A stretch of DNA of 64,000 bases from Misgurnus anguillicaudatus. Taxonomy: Eukaryota > Chordata > Actinopteri > Cypriniformes > Cobitidae. Made by a program: the position numbers and the translations under genes. The notes beneath the pieces were generated by a model. That model had not been told where the DNA came from. It made no database searches and was given only the letters and a program-made list of their open reading frames with translations. Numbering within the stretch: position 1 is the first letter of the stretch; the number at the start of each line of letters is the position of its first letter. The stretch is taken from positions 13,613,001-13,677,000 of the forward strand of contig NC_073342.2 in assembly GCF_027580225.2 (NCBI RefSeq). Reading direction: 5' to 3'. Below, piece after piece: positions 58,588 through 64,000 of this stretch.

Positions 58588-59200
58588 GGACAGATAGACA
58601 AAGAAATTGTCAGATAGATAGACAGACAGACAGACAGATGGCCAAAAAGATAGACATACTACAGTAGATTGATATATAGAAAGACACACAGACAGGCAGA
58701 CAGACGGCCGGATAGATAGACATACTACAGAAGATTGATATATAGAAAGACACACAGACAGGCAGACAAATAGATAGATAAATACAAAGATAGACAGAAG
58801 GATAGACAGACTGACAGACAAATACAGTAGATAGACAAATAAAAATACAATAGTAAGATAGACAGATGGATGGACAGATGGACTGACAGACAGATAGACT
58901 AGATTGATATACAGACAGACAGATAGACAGACATACATAGTCAGACAGACAAACAAGCAGCCAGACAGGCAGACAGACAAATAGATAGTCAGATATAGAT
59001 ACCTGTAGAGAGACAGACTGACAAAATAGTCAGATGGATGAACAGTCAGACAGACAGACAGACATACAGACAAATAGATAGATAAATACAAAGATAGACA
59101 GAAAAACGAATAGATAGACAGACAGACAGACAGACATACAGACAAATAGATAGATAAATACAAAGATAGACAGAAGGATAGACAGACTGACAGACAAATA

Positions 59201-60055
59201 GTTTAGTTTTGCAATACACCTCTGGTGCAACTCAGACACATCATCAGTGATGTATCCTGGGTTCATTGGGTGTTTCAGGTCTCACAACATCATACACCCT
59301 CGCCCAGGCGACCCAGCCAGGGTTGATCAGACCCTGGCTTGTGTCTGAGTAGCTTGTATGATCCACGGATCACCCCGCTTGATCCACAGCCATCTTGACG
59401 CCTTTTCAGCGACGTCCGTGATGTTCTTAATGGCTTTCCTACTGTGCAGTCCCTTCACTCCAAGCATCTTGAGGGCCCTGATGAGTGACTGGCCGACAAA
59501 TCCTCTACACCCAACCTCGATGGGATTGCATCTTGTCCTCCACCCCCTGCTTCGGCATTCGGCTGCCAGTTCCTCATATTTTGCCCTCTTCCTCTCAAAC
59601 GCCTCCTCCATCCGGTCTTCCCAGGGGACCGTCAACTCCAGCAGGACCACTTGCCGTGTTTTTTCTGACACCAGGACTATGTCTGGCCTGAGCGTGGTCA
59701 CTGCAATGTTCTCTGGGAATTTGAGCTGTCTCCCTAGGTCGACATTCAGCTGCCAGTCCTGTGCTGTTGCGAGCAGCCCCCCTGTTTGTTTCATGCGCTG
59801 ATGTGGCTTCTCCCCGGCTTTAACAAAGGTGATGTTCTGCCTTATTGGTCGCTGGTGTCTGCTGTCTATGATCCCAGTGCTGATAACCTCTGCTATGGCC
59901 TTCAGCACTTGGTCGTGGCGCCAACGGTAGCGCCCATCCCCCAGTGCTTTGGGACAGCAGCTCAAGATGTGCTCCAATGACCCTCCTCTCTTGCAGAGTG
60001 AGCACAAAGGTGTATCTGACAAGCCCCAGCGAAATAGATTGGATGGGCTAGGGAG
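59201..60055 (-). mobile_element. 5'-truncated R2/R4-type LINE inserted in the satellite
   Basis: The 855-bp insert is bounded by an 8-bp direct repeat GACAAATA (59193-59200 and 60056-60063). An uninterrupted paralogous satellite unit with a single GACAAATA is present at 58817-58824, giving the empty site inside the same array. The insert encodes the C-terminal part of a LINE polyprotein on the minus strand. The short 3' UTR ends at 59201 without a poly(A) tail. Confidence 0.88.
59327..60055 (-). pseudogene. LINE C-terminal zinc finger and restriction-like endonuclease
   Basis: A 242-residue frame, open from the insertion boundary to a stop at 59327-59329. Near its start is a zinc-binding motif CSLC..EHILSCC (residues ~18-34). 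It is followed by the PD-(D/E)XK-type endonuclease signature: RPD at ~123-125, LLELTVPWEDR with Glu ~140, and KRAKYEEL with KY ~159-160. This CCHC-plus-RLE order is specific to R2/R4-like non-LTR retrotransposons, where the domain nicks target DNA for target-primed reverse transcription. RT and N-terminal DNA-binding regions are missing by 5' truncation. No frameshift or stop interrupts the remaining frame, so the insertion is fairly young. Confidence 0.88.
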
Positions 60056-60496
60056 GACAAATACAGTAGATAGACAAATAAAAATACAATAGTAAGATAG
60101 ACAGATGGATGGACAGATGGACTGACAGACAGATAGACTAGATTGATATACAGACAGACAGACAGACAGACAGACATAGTCAGACAGACAAACAAGCAGC
60201 CAGACAGGCAGACAGACAAATAGATAGTCAGATATAGATACCTGTAGAGAGACAGACTGACAAAATAGTCAGATGGACGAACAGTCAGACAGATAGACAG
60301 GCAGAAAGACAAATAGATAGTCAGATAGACAGAAAAACGAATAGATAGACAGACAGACAGACATACAGATTATATAGATGAATGTACAAAAAGACAGACA
60401 GACAGATTATATAGATGGATGTACAGAAAGACAGACAGACAGACAGATAGATAAACAGGCAGACATACTACAGTAGCTTTATATATAGAAAGACAC

Positions 60497-60529
<33 letters not shown>

Positions 60530-60987
60530 GAAATAGACAGAGAAATAGTAAGATAGACAGTCAGACAGATGGATGGATAGATAGATAGATAGATAGACAG
60601 TAGATTGATATATAGAAAGACACACAGACAGACAAATAGTAAGATAGACAGACAGATAGATGGATGTACAGAAAGACAGACATATAAACAGACAAGCAGA
60701 CAGACAGATAGACAGATAAATAGTAAGATAGACAGATAGACAGACGGCCGGATTGATAGACATACTACAGTAGATTAATATATAGAAAGACAGACAGAGA
60801 AATAGTAAGATAGACAGACAGATGGATGGATAAACATACTACAGTAGATTGATATATTGAAAGACACACAGACAGACAGATAGATGGATGGATGTACAGA
60901 AAGACAGACAGATAAACAGACAAGCAGACAGACAGATAGACAGAGAAATAGTAAGATAGACAGACAGACTGCCAGACAGATAGACAT

Positions 60988-61813
60988 ATTCAGTAGATTG
61001 ATATATATGAAGACACACAGACAGAGAAATAGATAGAGAAATAGTAAGATAGACAGATAGACAGACAGACAGATGGCTGGATAAATAGACAGACTACAGT
61101 AGATTGATATATAGAAAGACACACAGACAGACAAACAGACAGACACATATTAAGATAGACAGACAGACAGACAGACAAATAGATGGATGTACAGAAAGAC
61201 AGACAGATAAACAGACAAGCAGACAGACATATAGACAGAGAAATATTAAGACAGACAGATAGACAGACGGCCGGATAGACAGACATACTACAGTAGATTA
61301 ATATATAGAAAGACACACAGACAGGTAGACAAATAGATAGATAAATAGTAAGATAGACAAACAGACAGACGGATAGACAGACTGACAGACAGATAGACAT
61401 ATTCAGTAGATTGATATATATGAAGACACACAGACAGAGAAATAGATAGAGAAATAGTAAGATAGACAGATAGACAGACAGACAGACAGATGGCTGGATA
61501 AATAGACAGACTACAGTAGATTGATATATAGAAAGACACACAGACAGACAAACAGACAGACAAATATTAAGATAGACAGACAGACAGACAGACAAATAGA
61601 TGGATGTACAGAAAGACAGACAGATAAACAGACAAGCAGACAGACATATAGACAGAGAAATATTAAGACAGACAGATAGACAGACGGCCGGATAGACAGA
61701 CATACTACAGTAGATTAATATATAGAAAGACACACAGACAGGTAGACAAATAGATAGATAAATAGTAAGATAGACAAACAGACAGACGGATAGACAGACT
61801 GACAGACAGATGG
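60988..61813. repeat. 413-bp direct duplication inside the satellite
   Basis: 60988-61400 and 61401-61813 are nearly identical, both starting ATTCAGTAGATTGATATATA and containing the same ordered variants (GGCTGG, GGCCGG). This indicates recent unequal exchange or slippage. Confidence 0.85.
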
Positions 61814-62380
61814 ACTAGATTGATATACAGACAAACAGACAGACAGACAAATATTAAGATAGACAGACAGACAGTTGGATGGATAGATAGATAGACATAC
61901 TACAGTATATTTATAAACAGAAAGACGCACAGATAGTCAGGCAGATAGAAAAATAGTAAGATAGACAGACTGATGAATGGGTAGACAGGCTGGAAGGCAG
62001 ACAGACAGACAAATAGATAGTCAGATAGATAGAAACATGTATATAGACAGACAGACAGACAGACAGATTATATAGATGGATGTACAAAAAGACACAGACA
62101 GACAGACATACAGACAGACATATAGAATGACATATAGATAGACAGACATACTACAGTAGATTGATATATAGAAAGACACACAGCCAGGCAGACAGACAAA
62201 TAGACATGCAGACAAATAGTAAGACAGACAGACAGACTAGATTGATTTGCACATGGACAGACAGACAGACGGACAAACAGACTGATGGACAGACAGACAT
62301 GATGGATAGACAGACAGATGAACAGGCAGACCAGGCAGACAGACTAGATTGATATATATATAGACAGACAGACAGACAGA

Positions 62381-62723
62381 TCTATGACTTACAGATGATG
62401 ATGTATGTTAACATATGTATTTCTTAAGGGACCAACAAGATATATCTACCTCCAAATCTATTTATCTTGTAGACACAGAGCTGTGACATTTTTACCAGCA
62501 ATGTAATAAAATGTAATAACATTTCAGAACACATGATATGCATACATATCAATGATTTAATAGATGTCTTTTGGTGACTTAGATATCAAAGAGCATATGG
62601 GAAAACGTGAACATATGGAAGAGGTTATGGATATGACTTCTAGTCCTCAGTTATGAGCTATGCAAATAAATAATGCATATCTCTTGGGGAAATAAAGAAT
62701 CTCCTGGCCAAAGTCATGCTTAC
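62381..62723. other. Unassigned sequence beside the exon candidate
   Basis: On the minus strand this would be the intron after the exon candidate. No repeat recognised. Confidence 0.4.
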
Positions 62724-62768
62724 CTCGAACATTCATATACTGTGTCCTGAACACCGCTGCATATTCAC
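62724..62768 (-). CDS. Putative 45-nt host exon (microexon)
   Basis: On the minus strand, TTTCTGTGTTTTAG lies directly before and GTAAGC directly after a 45-base block, a good acceptor and a consensus donor (GAG|GTAAGC). Two of the three frames have a stop. The third, phase 1 at both ends, reads EYAAVFRTQYMNVR flanked by split Gly codons, a plausible globular sequence. The length is a multiple of three, so it could be a cassette exon. I do not recognise the parent protein. Chance matches to splice consensus are common in 64 kb, so this is only a candidate. Confidence 0.35.
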
Positions 62769-63200
62769 CTAAAACACAGAAATGCCCTTAACCGGAGAAC
62801 GAATTTGTGAATAATGTAGTTGATTTTCTTGAACCTTTTCCAGCACAAACGAAAGAACGTGGAGTTGTTTTTGTGTGCAGTCCTTGCAGCTGGGGACAAC
62901 TTTTTCTGCTATGAAGACAGCTGTGGCCTGGTCCAAAAAATATAGAAAAGAGAAACAAATAGAAAACAAGGCATCATGGGAAATGATCAAAGCACATAAA
63001 CAGCAGACTTTATAAAATACTAATGATAAGTTATGATAAGGAATTGGAGACTGCTCGTTTTCTGAGTTCTTCAAAGGCATAAAACATTATCAAAGCATTA
63101 CATCGTAGATTTCATAGTATGTGGCTTATGCAGTTCATTTTCTTGCCAACTTGTATTTTCTTCTTGCATCATTTTTTAAACAGTAAATATTGCTTTTTTA
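62769..63200. other. Unassigned sequence
   Basis: A minus-strand open stretch at 62769-63080 contains ATAVFIAEKVVPSCKDC after a TTTTTTGGACCAG acceptor-like site, but its donor would be weak and the intron to the exon candidate only about 66 bases. No repeat recognised. Confidence 0.3.
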
Positions 63201-63342
63201 CATTACATTAACATTTATGAAATCGGCAGACACATTTAACTAGAGCATTCAAGCTATCAGTATGTGCATTACCTGGGAATCAAACCAATAACCTTTACCA
63301 ACCCTTAATGATCTCCAGTACCAATTGAGCTACAGGTACCAG
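63201..63342 (-). mobile_element. tRNA-derived SINE
   Basis: On the minus strand a tRNA-like head contains an A box TAGCTCAATTGG (63321-63332) and a B box GGTTTGATTCC (within 63272-63286). It is followed by a body with GTGTCTGCCGATTTCATAAA and a short TAATGTAA tail, the layout of cyprinid tRNA SINEs. The B box is intact; base-pairing of the tRNA head is eroded, so it is not a functional tRNA gene. Confidence 0.78.
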
Positions 63343-64000
63343 ACTAAACCAAAACCACCCCTAAATATTTATTTTCAGACTTTTTGTCATAAAATACTGG
63401 TTAAAGTCAAATCGAAGTGATGGCTATAAATAATATCTGCGAAATATTTATGTCACTGTCGAAGCTGAGTAAATTCCTGTCAGTCACGACTGTGGCTGGC
63501 CTTGCCTCTCACCCTGCGTTTGGCAGCCTGAGAGACATTTCAATTCTCCAAAACGTGGATATAATTTGTGTATACAAATGTCAAAATGTCAATAGATGTA
63601 ATCCTCTCAAGAGGTGCTGGGGTTTGTTCATTGGCGTTTTGGCTGCGTTCCTTAATCCAATACCAATGGAGTGATTTTCACGAGCCACTGTCAGAAGAAG
63701 GGGGGGGGGGGCCCGTTCCAACGAGATGGGTTTTGTGATGGGATTTCTCAGGCCTTTTGGAATTGATAGTGGCTATCACGTCAAGTGGGCGCTGACATTT
63801 AGCTGTTTCCTACAGAAACCTTTGATGGTTCATGAACTATTACGATTGCATTGAGATGAAAAGGAAGTTGATTACCTCATAAACGTCTCGAAACTTATAC
63901 GATTTTTCAATGTCCGTCTTAAAATGGAAATGGTTCTATAATTTTCTCATGTTATGTTATGGTCTGGTACAATATGCTTAACTTTTTACCATGCACCATT
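63343..64000. other. Repeat-poor end of the window
   Basis: Apart from a G run near 63700, nothing repetitive was seen. 63415-63690 has balanced composition and may be conserved non-coding DNA. An open stretch there (63417-63674) has no recognised domain. Confidence 0.35.

Larger units (their letters stand above)
58500..62380. repeat. GACA/GATA (Bkm-like) satellite
   Basis: About 3 kb of degenerate CAGA/GACA and GATA tetranucleotides, interrupted once by a LINE fragment (59201-60055). A longer word, TACTACAGTAGATTGATATA followed by TAGAAAGACACACAGACAG, recurs more than ten times, so the array has a higher-order structure. On the minus strand it gives long open frames of Ser, Leu, Cys, Val, Tyr and Ile that are by-products of the repeat. 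(GATA)n/(GACA)n arrays are known from vertebrate sex-linked DNA, but nothing here shows sex linkage. Confidence 0.95.

Noticed and set aside
58546..62215. Several minus-strand open frames of 60-250 residues rich in Leu-Ser-Val-Cys and Ile-Tyr-Leu-Ser
   Set aside because: They are translations of the GACA/GATA satellite, with no start context or non-repeat sequence.
62769..63080. Minus-strand open frame with ATAVFIAEKVVPSCKDC as a host exon
   Set aside because: The donor (AAAAG|GTTCAA) is weak and the gap to the next exon candidate would be only about 66 bases; not supported.
63201..63342. Functional tRNA gene
   Set aside because: A and B boxes are present but the stems do not pair well, and a SINE body follows; called a SINE instead.

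Overview
The window is repeat-dense vertebrate nuclear DNA from a teleost fish, most likely a cyprinid. The reasons are a DIRS-type tyrosine-recombinase retrotransposon with intact frames, several Tc1-like DD34E relics, an L2-type LINE tail, an R2/R4-type LINE end with a restriction-like endonuclease, a tRNA-derived SINE, and more than twenty short palindromic non-autonomous DNA elements of the kind that fill carp and zebrafish genomes. No complete host gene is visible. One 45-nt exon candidate lies on the minus strand at 62724-62768, so much of the window may be intron or gene desert. There are no bacterial features, CRISPR arrays or rRNA genes.

Layout. 1-4590: 3' four-fifths of a DIRS-like element: end of a basic Gag-like frame, RT/RNase H, tyrosine recombinase, then inverted/direct repeats. 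4.9-7.3 kb: palindromic MITEs. 7.3-10.1 kb: repeat-poor. 10.1-14.3 kb: a 1.2-kb element with an iterated GTCATTGGTGTTAC motif, then a Tc1 copy inserted inside a TTAA-flanked element. 14.6-21.3 kb: hairpins, TA microsatellites, long-TIR elements and a Tc1 fragment. 22.2-24.3 kb: a MITE carrying two nested insertions (L2 LINE, hAT-like MITE). 24.3-26.9 kb: repeat-poor island that looks like conserved non-coding sequence. 26.9-30.4 kb: MITE cluster with a hAT element bearing an 8-bp target duplication. 30.4-33.3 kb: second repeat-poor island. 33.3-38.4 kb: Tc1 relic, second copy of the GTCATTGGTGTTAC element, MITE nested in MITE. 38.7-41.1 kb: three ~545-bp tandem units built on a TTAA element, running into a LINE end. 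41.8-57.3 kb: many nested palindromic MITEs. 58.5-62.4 kb: a GACA/GATA (Bkm-like) satellite split by an R2/R4-type LINE fragment. 62.7-63.3 kb: putative exon and a SINE.

The window's value is as a record of transposition. In several places a second copy of the host repeat lacks the insertion and serves as an internal empty site: the RLE LINE in the GACA satellite, the L2 and hAT-like insertions in the 22-kb MITE, and the 0.7-kb element in the 37-kb MITE. Two further patterns stand out: elements with unrelated ends share the same core (a 21-nt hairpin, and a TTAGGGTTAG-type core), and the DIRS recombinase frame stays open for about 2 kb across the RT gene. Boundaries were read by eye and are accurate to a few bases where target duplications are given, otherwise to about 10-30 bases.
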